Shown: one piece after another, positions 28,519 through 39,700 of the stretch
How the letters are laid out: every line of letters begins with the position of its first letter
Position numbering within the stretch: the stretch's first letter is position 1
Assembly (NCBI GenBank): GCA_002633315.1
Contig: NWBN01000022.1
Span: forward strand, 98,356 to 162,355
Length of the DNA: 64,000 nucleotides
Direction: 5' to 3'
Source: Bacteroidales bacterium Phil6
GTDB taxonomy: Bacteria > Bacteroidota > Bacteroidia > Bacteroidales > F082
Made by a program: the position numbers and the translations under genes
The notes under the pieces: model-generated
Seen by the model: only the letters and a program-made list of their open reading frames with translations
The model's database searches: none
What the model was told of the DNA's origin: nothing

Positions 28519-29739
28519 ATGAATATATTGCTGCTGTGTAACAAATCGCCTTATCCTCCGAGTGAAGGAGGTCCTATGGCAATGAATAGTATCATCACCG
28601 GCCTCATTGGTAAAGGTCATAAGGTGAAAGTAATGGCATTCAACAGTGACAAATATAGTGTCAACCCGGATAGTATTCCTTCTAAATATAAAGAGGATAC
28701 CAGAATAGAATTTGTTGATATAGTTCTGAAAGTAAATCCAACCGACGCATTTAAGAATCTTTTTACCGGTGAATCTTACCATGTCCAGCGCTTTGTATCT
28801 GAGGAGTTTTCCAGTCGTCTTGTGGAAGTGCTAAAAAAGGAGGAATTTGATATTGTGCAGTTGGAAATGGTGTATATGGCTCCTTATATTGATATTATTA
28901 GAAAGCATTCTCGTGCTGAGATAGTGTTGAGAGCTCACAATCTTGAACATCAAATTTGGGAAAGAATAGCAAAAAAGACGAGATTTTTTGCCAAGAGATG
29001 GTATATAAATCATTTGGCACGTACTTTGAAGTCCTATGAACTCAGTGTCATTAATAAAGTCGATGGTATAGCTGCAATTACTAATAGAGATGCTTCTTTT
29101 TTCAGAAGAGTGACATCGAAACCGGTGATAGATGTGCCTTTTGGTGTTGATATTGACATGTTTGAATATAATAATAAGGTAAAGAAAATACCGGATTTCT
29201 ATCATATAGGTTCAATGAACTGGATGCCTAATGAGGAGGCCGTGAAATGGTTGTTGGACAATGTGTGGGATAAGGTGGTGGAAAGAGAGCCGGAAGCCAA
29301 GTTGTATCTGGCGGGACGCAATATGCCTCAATGGCTTGTTAAAACTGATAAACACAACGTTTTTGTAGTTGGTGAAGTAGAAGATTCTCACAAATTCGTC
29401 AGTGAACATGACGTGGCAGTGGTACCTTTGTTATCAGGTGGAGGTATGAGAATCAAGATAATAGAATCGATGGCTTTGGGTAAGACAGTTATATCCACCA
29501 TGGTTGGTGCTGAAGGTATTCAATACAAAGAGTTTGAGAATATTATTATTGCCGACAATGCAGACCAGATGATAGAAGCAATGTGCAGAATAATGCAAGA
29601 CCGTGACAACGCGGAAAGAATTGGTGCCAATGCCCGCCGTCTGATAGAGGATGTATATGATAATGATAAGATAATTAATAGATTGGTTATATTTTATCAC
29701 GAACTTTTGTCTAATAAGGAAATAACAACATTAAATTAA
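28519..29739 (+). CDS. Glycosyltransferase, GT4-like
   Basis: 406-residue GT-B fold sugar transferase acting in the cytoplasm, probably on an envelope glycan. The N-terminal half begins LLLCNKSPYPPSEGGPMAMN. The C-terminal donor domain carries FYHIGSMNWMPNEEAVKWLL (about 225-245), YLAGRNMPQWL and the GGGMRIKIIESMALGKTVIS region (about 310-330), where the nucleotide-sugar contacts lie. It begins 2 nt after the LptF/G stop and is followed after 5 nt by a paralogue. Donor and acceptor cannot be assigned. Confidence 0.87.
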   Translation: MNILLLCNKSPYPPSEGGPMAMNSIITGLIGKGHKVKVMAFNSDKYSVNPDSIPSKYKEDTRIEFVDIVLKVNPTDAFKNLFTGESYHVQRFVSEEFSSRLVEVLKKEEFDIVQLEMVYMAPYIDIIRKHSRAEIVLRAHNLEHQIWERIAKKTRFFAKRWYINHLARTLKSYELSVINKVDGIAAITNRDASFFRRVTSKPVIDVPFGVDIDMFEYNNKVKKIPDFYHIGSMNWMPNEEAVKWLLDNVWDKVVEREPEAKLYLAGRNMPQWLVKTDKHNVFVVGEVEDSHKFVSEHDVAVVPLLSGGGMRIKIIESMALGKTVISTMVGAEGIQYKEFENIIIADNADQMIEAMCRIMQDRDNAERIGANARRLIEDVYDNDKIINRLVIFYHELLSNKEITTLN

Positions 29740-29744
29740 GTGCG

Positions 29745-30923
29745 ATGAAGATTTTTGTACTTTTGCCGAGAATACCATGGCCTCTCGAAAAAGGGGATAA
29801 ACTCAGAGCCTATAACCAGATAAAACAGCTTGCAAGAAATAATGAGATAGTGCTTTGTGCCTTGAATGTTGACGGCAATGCAGATAAGCAAAAGGCTTTT
29901 TCCATGCTTCAACCTTATTGTGTGTCGGTTAATTTCATAGATATTACAAAAGTCAGTGTGTTATTTAACATCATAATAGCGTTTTTTACCGGTAAACCGC
30001 TGCAGTGTGGTTTCTATTTCAGCCGCAATGCAAAAAGAAAAATACATTCCTTGATAAAAAAACATCAGCCTGATATGCTGTATTGTCAGTTTATCCGCGT
30101 GGCTCCTTATATTATAAAGGAAAATTTGCCTAAAACTATTGATTATCAAGATGTCCTTTCTATTGGCATGAAAAGACGCGCAGATATAGCCCCTTTCTAT
30201 CTTAAACCTTTCTTTCTTACTGAATATAAAAGACTTCGCCGTTATGAAAATTATGTTTTCGATTTGTTTGATGTTAAAACAATAATAAGTGAACAGGACC
30301 GTGATTTTATCGATCATCCTGAAAAAGATAAAATAGTGATAGTTCCTAATGGTGTTGACCATGATTTTTTTAAACCTCAAAATAGAGAGAAAATTTATGA
30401 TGTCGTTTTTACCGGTAATATGGCATATCCGCCCAATGTAAATGCTGTGGAATATCTTGCTGAAGAGATTTTGCCTTTGGTTTGGAAGTCATTACCTGAT
30501 GTGAAAATGTTTATTGCAGGTGCTACGCCTGACGGTAAGGTTAGAAGAGTGGCATCGGACAAGATAATAGTGAGTGGTTGGATTGATGACATAAGAGATG
30601 CATATTCTCAAAGTCGGGTCTTCATTGCTCCAATGCGTATTGGAACAGGCTTGCAGAATAAGATTCTTGAAGCCATGTCAATGAAAATACCAAGCATTAC
30701 GACTTCTTTGGCAAGTAATCCTATTGGTGCAACGGAAGATGTGGATATCATGGTGGGTAATAATGCTGCCGAATTGGCTTCTTATATTGTTCTATTATTG
30801 AAAGATAAAGAAAAAGCCGCTTCTTTGGCACAAAATGGCTATGACTTTGTCCATAGAGTGTATGAATGGAGTTCCGTGACATCTATCTTGGAAGAGGCAA
30901 TGAAAAAAGTTATAAAAAAATAA
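29745..30923 (+). CDS. Glycosyltransferase, GT4-like (TIGR03087-type)
   Basis: 392 residues, GT-B fold. The N-terminus LLPRIPWPLEKGDKLRAYNQ resembles the TIGR03087 sugar transferase group, and the donor domain contains VFTGNMAYPPNVNAVEYL (about 222-239), KMFIAGATPDGKVRR and APMRIGTGLQNKILEAMSMK (about 299-318). It is a paralogue of the preceding gene; the tandem pair suggests consecutive sugar additions to one surface glycan. Its stop is only 5 nt before the EttA start. Confidence 0.86.
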   Translation: MKIFVLLPRIPWPLEKGDKLRAYNQIKQLARNNEIVLCALNVDGNADKQKAFSMLQPYCVSVNFIDITKVSVLFNIIIAFFTGKPLQCGFYFSRNAKRKIHSLIKKHQPDMLYCQFIRVAPYIIKENLPKTIDYQDVLSIGMKRRADIAPFYLKPFFLTEYKRLRRYENYVFDLFDVKTIISEQDRDFIDHPEKDKIVIVPNGVDHDFFKPQNREKIYDVVFTGNMAYPPNVNAVEYLAEEILPLVWKSLPDVKMFIAGATPDGKVRRVASDKIIVSGWIDDIRDAYSQSRVFIAPMRIGTGLQNKILEAMSMKIPSITTSLASNPIGATEDVDIMVGNNAAELASYIVLLLKDKEKAASLAQNGYDFVHRVYEWSSVTSILEEAMKKVIKK

Positions 30924-30928
30924 AAAAT

Positions 30929-32602
30929 ATGGCAGATGATAAAAAAATAATATTCTCGATGGTTGGGGTGAGTAAGATAATACCTCCGTCGAGACAGATT
31001 CTGAAGGATATATATTTGTCTTTCTATTATGGAGCAAAGATAGGTATTATCGGACTTAATGGTTCCGGAAAATCTACTCTGTTGAGGATTATTGCCGGTA
31101 AGGAAAAGTCGTATAATGGTGAGGTGGTGTTTTCTCCCGGTTATTCCATAGGAATGCTTGATCAGGAACCTGTACTTGACAACGATAAGACTGTCAGAGA
31201 GATAGTGGAAGAAGGAGTGCAGGATGTAGTTGATGCTTTGAAAGCATACGAGAAAGTTAATGAACGTTTCATGGAGCCAATGAGCGATGATGAGATGACA
31301 GCCTTGATAGAGGAACAGGGGCGTCTTACCGATTTTATTGAACAGCATGACGCATGGGAGCTTGACAGTAAATTGCAGCGTGCCATGGACGCCTTGAACT
31401 GTCCTGATGGAGATGCCATGGTACGTAATTTGTCTGGGGGAGAAAGAAGAAGAGTGGCATTGGTAAGACTCCTTTTACAGCAACCGGATATCTTGTTACT
31501 TGATGAACCTACCAATCACCTTGATGCTGAGGCTATTGAATGGCTCGAGAAACATTTGCAACAATATAAAGGTACTGTTATTGCCGTTACTCACGACCGT
31601 TATTTTCTTGACCATGTGGCTGGTTGGATATTGGAACTCGACAGAGGTGAAGGAATACCGTGGAAAGGCAACTATTCTTCGTGGTTGGACCAGAAGACTG
31701 CACGTCTTGCAATGGAGGAAAAAACAGAAAGTAAACGACGCAAGACTTTGGAACGCGAATTGGAATGGGTTAGAATGGCACCTAAAGCACGTCATGCCAA
31801 GGGTAAGGCTCGTTTGGCTTCTTATGAGAAATTGCTTAACGAGGATGTGAAGGAAAAAGAAGAAAAATTGGAAATATATATCCCAAATGGTGACCGTCTT
31901 GGCAATAAAGTTATTGAAGCTAACAATGTTACTAAGGCTTATGGTGATAAATTGCTATTCGAGAATCTCAGTTTTACCCTTCCGCCTGCCGGTATAGTAG
32001 GCGTTATTGGTCCTAATGGTGCCGGAAAGACAACTCTGTTTCGTCTTATCATGGGAATCGAAAAACCTGATGCCGGTACTTTTGAAATAGGAGAAACGGT
32101 AAAAGTAGGCTATGTTGACCAGCAACATGCCGATATTGACCCGGAGAAAACAGTTTGGGAAGTTATATCCGATGGTAATGAATTGATTCAACTTGGGAAT
32201 AGAACCATGAATTCGCGTGCATACGTTTCTCGTTTTAACTTCAATGGTAATGACCAGCAAAAAAAGGCCGGAGTGTTGTCCGGTGGTGAGAGAAATCGTA
32301 TGCATCTGGCTCTCACCTTGAAACAGGAAGCCAATGTGTTGCTGCTTGACGAACCTACTAATGATATAGATGTTAACACTTTGCGGGCTTTGGAAGAAGG
32401 TCTTGAAAATTTTGCCGGCTGTGCTGTAATAATTTCGCATGACCGTTGGTTCCTTGATCGTATAGCTACTCATATTCTTGCTTTCGAAGGTGATTCTCAA
32501 GTGTATTTCTTTGAGGGTAGTTATTCGGAATATGAAGAGAATAAGGCAAAACGACTTGGTAATCAGGTGCCTAAGAAGTTTAGGTATAAGAAACTCATGT
32601 AA
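30929..32602 (+). CDS. ettA: ABC-F protein EttA (energy-dependent translational throttle)
   Basis: Cytoplasmic ABC-F ATPase that binds the ribosomal E site and gates elongation by ATP/ADP ratio. About 557 residues with two ATPase cassettes: Walker A GLNGSGKST (about 43) with LSGGERRRVALVRLL and LLLDEPTNHLD, then GPNGAGKTT (about 363) with LSGGERNRMHLALTL and LLLDEPTNDID. The arm/linker lies between (TESKRRKTLERELEWVRM). The longer open frame to 30866 runs inside the glycosyltransferase gene; the ATG at 30929 (MADDKKIIFSM) is the family start. Converges on the VTT gene with a 9-nt gap. Confidence 0.93.
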   Translation: MADDKKIIFSMVGVSKIIPPSRQILKDIYLSFYYGAKIGIIGLNGSGKSTLLRIIAGKEKSYNGEVVFSPGYSIGMLDQEPVLDNDKTVREIVEEGVQDVVDALKAYEKVNERFMEPMSDDEMTALIEEQGRLTDFIEQHDAWELDSKLQRAMDALNCPDGDAMVRNLSGGERRRVALVRLLLQQPDILLLDEPTNHLDAEAIEWLEKHLQQYKGTVIAVTHDRYFLDHVAGWILELDRGEGIPWKGNYSSWLDQKTARLAMEEKTESKRRKTLERELEWVRMAPKARHAKGKARLASYEKLLNEDVKEKEEKLEIYIPNGDRLGNKVIEANNVTKAYGDKLLFENLSFTLPPAGIVGVIGPNGAGKTTLFRLIMGIEKPDAGTFEIGETVKVGYVDQQHADIDPEKTVWEVISDGNELIQLGNRTMNSRAYVSRFNFNGNDQQKKAGVLSGGERNRMHLALTLKQEANVLLLDEPTNDIDVNTLRALEEGLENFAGCAVIISHDRWFLDRIATHILAFEGDSQVYFFEGSYSEYEENKAKRLGNQVPKKFRYKKLM

Positions 32603-32611
32603 TGTTTTGCT

Positions 32612-33049
32612 TCAAAATAATGGTATGATATAAATCCATATCAAAAAACGTATAGCCCTTCCTATGAGCATGAATATCGCACTGAGGATGGGCTTTGTTT
32701 TATAAAAACCCAATGCGATGGCAAAAACATCGCCAATAATAGGCAACCATGCAAGCAGTGCTAATAGTGGACCGTATTTGTCAATTTTTTCTTTCTGTTT
32801 CTCCAATGTCTCACGTTTCACCTTGAACCACTTTTCTATCCATTCCCACTTGCCTATCCATCCTATCAGATATGATGTCATACCACCGAGCCAGTTTCCG
32901 GCAAGGGCTGTAGTGAAACATATCCATGGCTTGCCCCCGGCAATCAACATGCCTATTATTAATGCATCAGCTGAAAATGGCACTATGGTAGAAGCTAAAA
33001 ACGAACCAATGAATAATCCTATATATCCTAATTCCAGAAGACCTTCCAT
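32612..33049 (-). CDS. Small VTT/DedA-family membrane protein (YqaA-like)
   Basis: 145-residue polytopic membrane protein of the SNARE-associated/VTT superfamily. Seen: LGYIGLFIGSFLASTIVPFSADALIIGMLIAG near the N-terminus and GNWLGGMTSYLIGWIGKW (about 50-67), both typical of the YqaA subgroup. DedA relatives act in lipid scrambling or membrane homeostasis; the substrate here is unknown. A -7 element at 33069-33076 gives it its own promoter. Confidence 0.88.
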   Translation of the reverse strand: MEGLLELGYIGLFIGSFLASTIVPFSADALIIGMLIAGGKPWICFTTALAGNWLGGMTSYLIGWIGKWEWIEKWFKVKRETLEKQKEKIDKYGPLLALLAWLPIIGDVFAIALGFYKTKPILSAIFMLIGRAIRFLIWIYIIPLF

Positions 33050-33068
33050 GTGTAAATGCTTATGTTTG

Positions 33069-33076
33069 CAAAATTA
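33069..33076 (-). promoter_or_regulatory. -7 element (TAATTTTG) of the VTT gene
   Basis: Minus-strand TAATTTTG fits TAnnTTTG, 19 nt before the ATG at 33049. The -33 element is unclear. Confidence 0.5.
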
Positions 33077-33110
33077 TTATTTATTACCTTATGTTTAAAC
33101 TGCAATGAAA

Positions 33111-33146
33111 ACAGGTGAGCCGTTTATTTTGAATTGACTCACCTGT
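33111..33146 (-). terminator. Hairpin after the tandem C25 protease genes
   Basis: Perfect 9-bp inverted repeat ACAGGTGAG / CTCACCTGT (33111-33119 with 33138-33146), 18-nt loop. On the minus strand it is followed by only four T, so it is a moderate terminator for the protease transcript, about 135 nt past the stop. Confidence 0.6.
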
Positions 33147-33281
33147 ATTGTAAATAAAGTGCAAAATATGAATGATTAAATTGAGATTAAATACAGCAGA
33201 ATCTTGTCAAATAGTAATATTGATAATGATTGACATTCTGTAGATATAATTTCTCATTTCTTCTTTAAAATTTACACTATT

Positions 33282-36200
33282 TTATTTATATATTACGACA
33301 TTCTTTACTTCATCTATGGAAGGTCCTTTTATTCTTATGAAATATATTCCTGAATTCATATCGGTTGCATCTACAGATACTTTGCCTGATACTGAACTTT
33401 TTGTTTTAACAATCTGTCCTAAATTGTTGTAAATTAGTATATCACATACATTGTCGCCTAATTCTATATTTATGTTGGAGTTGGCCGGATTAGGATAAAT
33501 TTCGATATTATTCTCCTCTAATGCATCTATGTCGTATATTATGGCCTTTGGAGGAAATACTATATCATCAATCCATGCACAATCACTACCGCCTGATAAT
33601 GAGGCGTCCTTTTCGTAAGTCCAGGTCAACTGATGAGAACCTGGAGTTAGAGTATAAGATACCTGAGTCCATCCGACCTCTCCGGACCATTCTCCCATTC
33701 TTGTGTTATCAATATAGAAATTAAGTTTGTCGAAATTGGATTCGGACGATACTTTGACGAAGAAACTGATTTCTGTTTCGATGAATGTCTCAATTTCGAT
33801 ACTCAAAGTAGAAGTTTGGTAGTCACTGATAGCTCCTGATTGGGCACAATAGATGCCGGAATTGGGTTCTTCTGACACTATTGTCCATTGTTGGTTACCG
33901 CTATGATTCCATTCAAAAGCACTGAAGTCTCCTGTTTCAAAGGTCTCTGTAATATTGCCGACAGAGAAAGTGTAAGAATCGTAAATCAAATAATTGCCAT
34001 GATAGATAGCGAGGATAAACTCGTAAGCAATGCCTGTTTCGATATCTTCACTCATAGTGAAGGTAAAGTCGGCTGTAAATTCTTCTCCTTCTTCTATATT
34101 TTCTATTATAAATTCATTTTGGTTGTATGACACTTCCGGTGCGGAGCAGAAAACAGCAAAAACAGCATAAGGTACAGCACTGTTGCCGGTATTTTTACCT
34201 GTGAGATGTAGAGTTATTGTTTCTCCGGGATCTACATTGCCGTTATTGTTACCTTGTGAGTCATCCAAAATGATGTTGATGACTTCAAAATCAGGAGCAT
34301 TCAATGTGGCGTTAAAGGAACTCTCCCAAGAGTCTGTACCATCGGTACAAGTAAGAGTGAATTTTACACTGGTATTGTTGGGTACATTATCGGAGATGCT
34401 GAATTCAAAGACATCATTAAGTTCAATGTCATCTTCTCCGGCTATAGTGCCAACTTCTGTTTGATTGTCTATGATGTTGACATATTCGCTATTACAAGAC
34501 AAAGTGGCGATTACATTGTTGGCATCTATCATACCGGCATTTTTAAGTGTCATGTTGAAAGATGTTGTCTCTCCAAAATCCATCTTTCCGTTGTCGTCAT
34601 TAAGAGAATAGTCGTAATAGACCACATAAGCTGAATTGTTGGGGATAGATGTCATTTGGAGTATTTGAGGATATGCATTTAATCCTGTCACAATAAGTTT
34701 AAGTGGTCCGACAGTACTGAGTGGGTGATTCATGATTATTTCAGCTTCACCGTTTTCATCAGTTAATGCGATACCAAGTAGTTCATCTCCATTATATAAA
34801 CTACATCTGAAGCCTTTTTGAGGATTGTTGTCATTATAAACTTTTACAACTGTTGAAGACAAACCAACTAAGATTTCTTGGTCGTATTCTACAGTAGGGG
34901 TAAAAGGTTCGTCCAACCATGGGGATACAGCAACATCGCCTAATATGTTCAAGTCATAAAAATTCCAACGCATGGCACCTTCTTCCCACTGTCCGGGAGC
35001 ATTGACCCAAGGCGCAGTTTGGCATTTACCGTCAGTCATTGCATTGCCTATATATGGAATTCTGTCATTAAAGTAAGCATCTGTCATTTCGCGATGCAGG
35101 TGTGCTGAGGGACCTTCTGTTTGTCCTTCGTTGAACCAACCATAGCGAGAATTGCCGATAACACTTACACAGAAGTTGGGTATAGTCACCATGGCTTCCA
35201 AAATAGAAGTAACATCGAAAGATGCACACATACATCCGTGTGAATGGAAGAAGGTATAGTTATGGTCAACGCCGTTAACGTTGGAAAATATAGAACTGGA
35301 AATCTGATTATAATCCCAACCTGCCACGTATGTTTCATTTGCATGACCTACATGGTGAACGTATTGGGAACCTTGATTTATTGCTTGAATAAGGTTATTG
35401 CCGCTCCAGTTGCCTTCTTCTTCATAGAGACGAGTGAAATTGAGATCTTCAGGCATACCTATGGTGGTATATCCATTATCATTACGTTCTCCGATAAGGA
35501 GTTCAAGATAACCGCTACCGTATGTTTGTGGATTGTCATACAACCATTCGGCTCCCATTATAACATTGCGCAATTCTCCTAAAACAGGAGATCTCTGATA
35601 TTTAATGGTTTTGTTTATCATGTTGTGAAGCTCATCAATAGTGGAAAAAGGCATCCTGGCAATACCGATTTCGGGAAGAAGGTCTTCTTCACCTATTTCA
35701 CCCCACTTGTCATTATTATTGTCATTCCATGTACCGTCAAGTGCAGCAAAATAAAGGTCGGCAGGTATTCCGGAGTCTTCATAAACACTGCTCGATTGGA
35801 CTACACAATAAAATCCTCTATATGGAAAATGTTGAACATCGCCTCCGAGAAGGACCATCATAATACCGTTGTCTTGATATTCACGTATGATATAGTTACG
35901 AATTTTTTCCTGTTGATCGACACCTGTCATCTCATTGTAAATGCTTTCCAGTGATACTATACGGCTACGGAGACCTATACTGTCATAAAAGTTAAGATAT
36001 TCATCAAACTCAGGAATGAATTGTTCTTTGGTTATGACAAGTAAATCGTATGCTGAAGAAGATTTGGCTGTCGCTTTGTAATTATCGATCATCTCGGGAT
36101 TTTGTGCCAATGAAAGTACTTTATTATTTATATTGGGAGTATTCCATAACATGGCGGAACGGTCTGTTTTATCGGCAATAGTGTTAACAACAACAGTAGC

Positions 36201-36686
36201 AGTCTTGGCATAGCGAATCTTTCCGGTTGATGGTGTATATTGTACAGGAGTGAAAGATGAGAAGGCAAAAGCATAACCATTCATGTGGTTCGTGGTAAGA
36301 ATACCATGATTTTCAAATGGATAAGCAGATTTGGAATGATATATCTCTTCATTTTTCATAAATACTGTACGTTCCGGTTTTGAATATGGTCGTGCAGGTT
36401 GATATGGAAATAGATCGTAACTTCCTTCCATTTCAACAAAATCTGATAAAATGACCTCAATAGATTCCGCTTCTGTCCCCTGAGGAAGTAATAGACTTAC
36501 AGAATAGTAAGGCAATGTTGGATTGCCTGCTATTGCAGTCTGCATGCATCCTTCGAAATGAATTTGTTTATACCCTTGAATATCACTTACAACGGGATCG
36601 TCGAAATGATATGTCATTTTTACCGTTTGGGCTGATACTATAACCCACAGAAACGATAATACAAGTAACAATACATGTTTTTTCAT
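33282..36686 (-). CDS. Gingipain-like C25 cysteine protease with type IX secretion tail (copy 2)
   Basis: 1134-residue secreted peptidase. Signal peptide about 1-19 (LLLVLSFLWVIVSAQ), an N-terminal propeptide (about 20-200) and a C25 catalytic domain (about 210-600). The catalytic His is in YVHHVGHANE (about residue 447) and the nucleophile Cys in FFHSHGCMCASFD (about 486). Beta-sandwich repeats follow (e.g. NNGNVDPGETITLHLTGKN), then a MAM/cleaved-adhesin-like domain (WNHSGNQQWTIVSEEPNSGI, AWIDDIVFPP) and a Por tail (IEIYPNPANSNINIEL). Cleavage specificity cannot be predicted; gingipains cut after Arg or Lys. Lies 23 nt after its paralogue, same strand. Confidence 0.9.
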   Translation of the reverse strand: MKKHVLLLVLSFLWVIVSAQTVKMTYHFDDPVVSDIQGYKQIHFEGCMQTAIAGNPTLPYYSVSLLLPQGTEAESIEVILSDFVEMEGSYDLFPYQPARPYSKPERTVFMKNEEIYHSKSAYPFENHGILTTNHMNGYAFAFSSFTPVQYTPSTGKIRYAKTATVVVNTIADKTDRSAMLWNTPNINNKVLSLAQNPEMIDNYKATAKSSSAYDLLVITKEQFIPEFDEYLNFYDSIGLRSRIVSLESIYNEMTGVDQQEKIRNYIIREYQDNGIMMVLLGGDVQHFPYRGFYCVVQSSSVYEDSGIPADLYFAALDGTWNDNNNDKWGEIGEEDLLPEIGIARMPFSTIDELHNMINKTIKYQRSPVLGELRNVIMGAEWLYDNPQTYGSGYLELLIGERNDNGYTTIGMPEDLNFTRLYEEEGNWSGNNLIQAINQGSQYVHHVGHANETYVAGWDYNQISSSIFSNVNGVDHNYTFFHSHGCMCASFDVTSILEAMVTIPNFCVSVIGNSRYGWFNEGQTEGPSAHLHREMTDAYFNDRIPYIGNAMTDGKCQTAPWVNAPGQWEEGAMRWNFYDLNILGDVAVSPWLDEPFTPTVEYDQEILVGLSSTVVKVYNDNNPQKGFRCSLYNGDELLGIALTDENGEAEIIMNHPLSTVGPLKLIVTGLNAYPQILQMTSIPNNSAYVVYYDYSLNDDNGKMDFGETTSFNMTLKNAGMIDANNVIATLSCNSEYVNIIDNQTEVGTIAGEDDIELNDVFEFSISDNVPNNTSVKFTLTCTDGTDSWESSFNATLNAPDFEVINIILDDSQGNNNGNVDPGETITLHLTGKNTGNSAVPYAVFAVFCSAPEVSYNQNEFIIENIEEGEEFTADFTFTMSEDIETGIAYEFILAIYHGNYLIYDSYTFSVGNITETFETGDFSAFEWNHSGNQQWTIVSEEPNSGIYCAQSGAISDYQTSTLSIEIETFIETEISFFVKVSSESNFDKLNFYIDNTRMGEWSGEVGWTQVSYTLTPGSHQLTWTYEKDASLSGGSDCAWIDDIVFPPKAIIYDIDALEENNIEIYPNPANSNINIELGDNVCDILIYNNLGQIVKTKSSVSGKVSVDATDMNSGIYFIRIKGPSIDEVKNVVIYK

Positions 36687-36709
36687 TTGTATAGATTTTA
36701 ATGAAATAT

Positions 36710-39700
36710 TTATTTGTTAATTATTATCTTGCGGATACTGCATCTTTCAGAATCCTTTATCTGAATGATATACAGTCCATTATTCAAAGATGACATGTCG
36801 AATTGACATATTCCGCCAATGTTTTCATCATTCATCATTAAACGTCCAGTTATATCGAATACTTTTAATGAAAAGTTTCCTTCAGGAAGTTCAATGTTGA
36901 ATTTTCCATTGTTGGGATTAGGATAAATGTTAAATATCAATTCATTATCTGTCAATTCAACATTGTCTGTCATTATCAATGAGTTGATAGGTAGCCGTAT
37001 GGCATCTACCATGACACGGTCGTCTCCATAAGAGCCTGTCGGTGATTTGTCATATCTCCATTCCACCTTATATGTGCCGACGGGAATCGACATGTTGAAT
37101 GGCTGCCAGTCGTTTTCTCCTGACCATCTGTTTATCAACTCGTCGTTGACATAGAGCACAAGGAAATCTTTCCCTTCTTCAGTTGATGTCTTGAAATAAA
37201 ATGACAACTCACCATCCTGTTTTGCATCGAAAAAGATAATCATAGATGACATTTCGTTATCATCTATGTTGCCTGACCTCGCACAATAAGAGCCATCGTA
37301 AGCATCTTCATCGGTAATGGTCCAATCATTATCATACGCAAATTCCCAGTTAAGATAAGAGAAATCTCCCGTTTCGAAACTTTCAAGGATATAACTTATT
37401 GTTCCTTGATAGTTATAATGGCAGTCATAATTGCCTGCTATCAAGTTGAAATCTATGTTATAAAAAGAACCGTCGGTTATTAGTTCGTCGAAATAAATTT
37501 CTATATCGGTGGAAAATGAACCTCCTGCTTCTATAGCGTTCAATTCAATTTCATTGTTAATGACATGTATCAATTCATTCTCTGTCGAAGTTTTTAACAC
37601 GGCACTACCGGAATCGGAACCGCCATTGTTGATGCCGTCGATAGTGAAAATGACAGTCTCTCCGGCTTCTATTATGCCATCGCCATTTTCGTCATTATAT
37701 GATACTGAAGTGATTTCCAAATCCGGTGCATTGACTTCCAAGCCGAAAGATTTGTGCCAGTATCCGGTACCGTCGTTGATAGTGATACCCAGGTTCAACA
37801 CTGTGCCGTCGGGAATGTCATCTACTACGGTAAACTCAAAAGCGTCGTCGATAGTGACAACACCGAGAGCATCGATATGGTCTATATGTGCTTCATTGTC
37901 TGACACTATAATATAACCGGCATTGCAACAGGAGAGATAGGTGTCTATGTTTGAAGTGGCTTCGCGTCCGAAATTTTTATAATCTATTTTCAGCGTCACG
38001 GTTTCGCCATAATCAATTTCTCCATTGCCGTTGCCATTGTTGTCAACTACAGTGATGACATCAGGATATACAAATGGAGAGTCGTCAGATATGCACTCTA
38101 TTGTGGTTTCAACAGGAAATGAGTTCATGCCATTGACATTAAGTCTTACCTGATCTACGAAGTTGATTGGTTCAGCAAATTCTATTGTTGCATTGCCATT
38201 CTCGTCGGTGATTGCATAACCTAACAAGGTATCGTAATGATATAGTAGGCAGCGGTAATTCTTTAATGGAATGCCTTTATTGGAGACGTTGATATTCATC
38301 GACTCATCTCCTTGCAGTAGAGCGGGTGTACATGACACAGTAGCATTGAAAGGCTCATCATGCCATGGACTTACAGCGACATCTCCCATAATGTTAAGGT
38401 CATAAAAATTCCATCTCAAAGCACCTTCTTCCCATTGTCCGGGTGCATTGACCCATGGTGCCGTTTGGCATTTTGCATCTGTCATGGCCATGCCGAGATA
38501 AGGGATCCTGTCATTCCAGAAAGCATCAGTCATTTCTCTCTGAAGATGGCATGCCGGACCTTCTGTCTGACCTTCGTTGAACCATCCATACCGTGAGTTT
38601 CCTATGGTAGCGACAGCAAAGTTGGATATTGTCACCATTCTCTCAAGTATGCAGTTAGATGCGAAATCTCCACAATCGCAGCCGTGAGTATGGAAAAAGG
38701 TATAGTTGTGGTCAATGCCGTTGGAGCCTGAGAAATAAGAGTCTGTTATTGACATGCCGTTCCATCCTGCCACATAATCGGCATTGGCATGACCTGCATG
38801 ATGTACATATCCCGTACCGCTGTTGATTGCATCGGCAAGAAGTGCAGGACTCCAATTGCCATCTTCGTGATATAATCTCGTAAAATTGTAATCTTCCGGT
38901 ATTCCGACTGTGGAATAACCGTTGTCATCATGATTGCCGACAAGTAGTTCGAGATAATCGCTGCCAAGAGTGCGTGGATAGTCATAAAGACTCTCGCCTG
39001 CGAGTATCACATTGCGGAACTCTCCGCGTACGGGTACTTGTTGATACATAATGGTCTTGTTCATCATGTTGTTGAGTTGTTCCTTGTTGTTGAACGGAAA
39101 ACGCGCTATGCCTATCTCCGGTAACAGGTCGTCTTCTCCAATCTCTCCCCAGATGCCATTGCCATTGTCGTCCCATGTACCGTCCAAGGCAGCATAATAA
39201 AGGTCAGCAGGAATATTGTAGTCCGTCTGATGACTGCCGCCTGACAATACGTCACAATAAAAACCCCTGTATGGAATCAAGGCGACATCACCGCCAAGAA
39301 GAACCATCATGATATCGTTATTTTGATATTCGTTGATGATGAAATTACGTATTTTATCCTGATTGTCAATACCTTCAGTGGTGTCATAAATGCTTTCTAC
39401 AGAAACAACACGTGTACGCAATCCTTTATATGTATATAAATCTATATAACTGTCAAAGTCTTCAACATATTCTTCCGGCGTGATGACGAGTAATTCATAA
39501 CCGTTTAATGATTTGTCATTTATGGAATATGAATCTATCATCTCAGGATTTTGAGCCATTGCAATGACTCTTTCTCGTACCAAATAATTGTTGCTTAACA
39601 TGGCAGATTTGTCAGTTTTGGCAGCTGTCATGTCAATGCTTACTGTTGCAGTCGTAGCATAAAATACTTTGCCGCTTGCCGGTATATATTGAACAGGAGT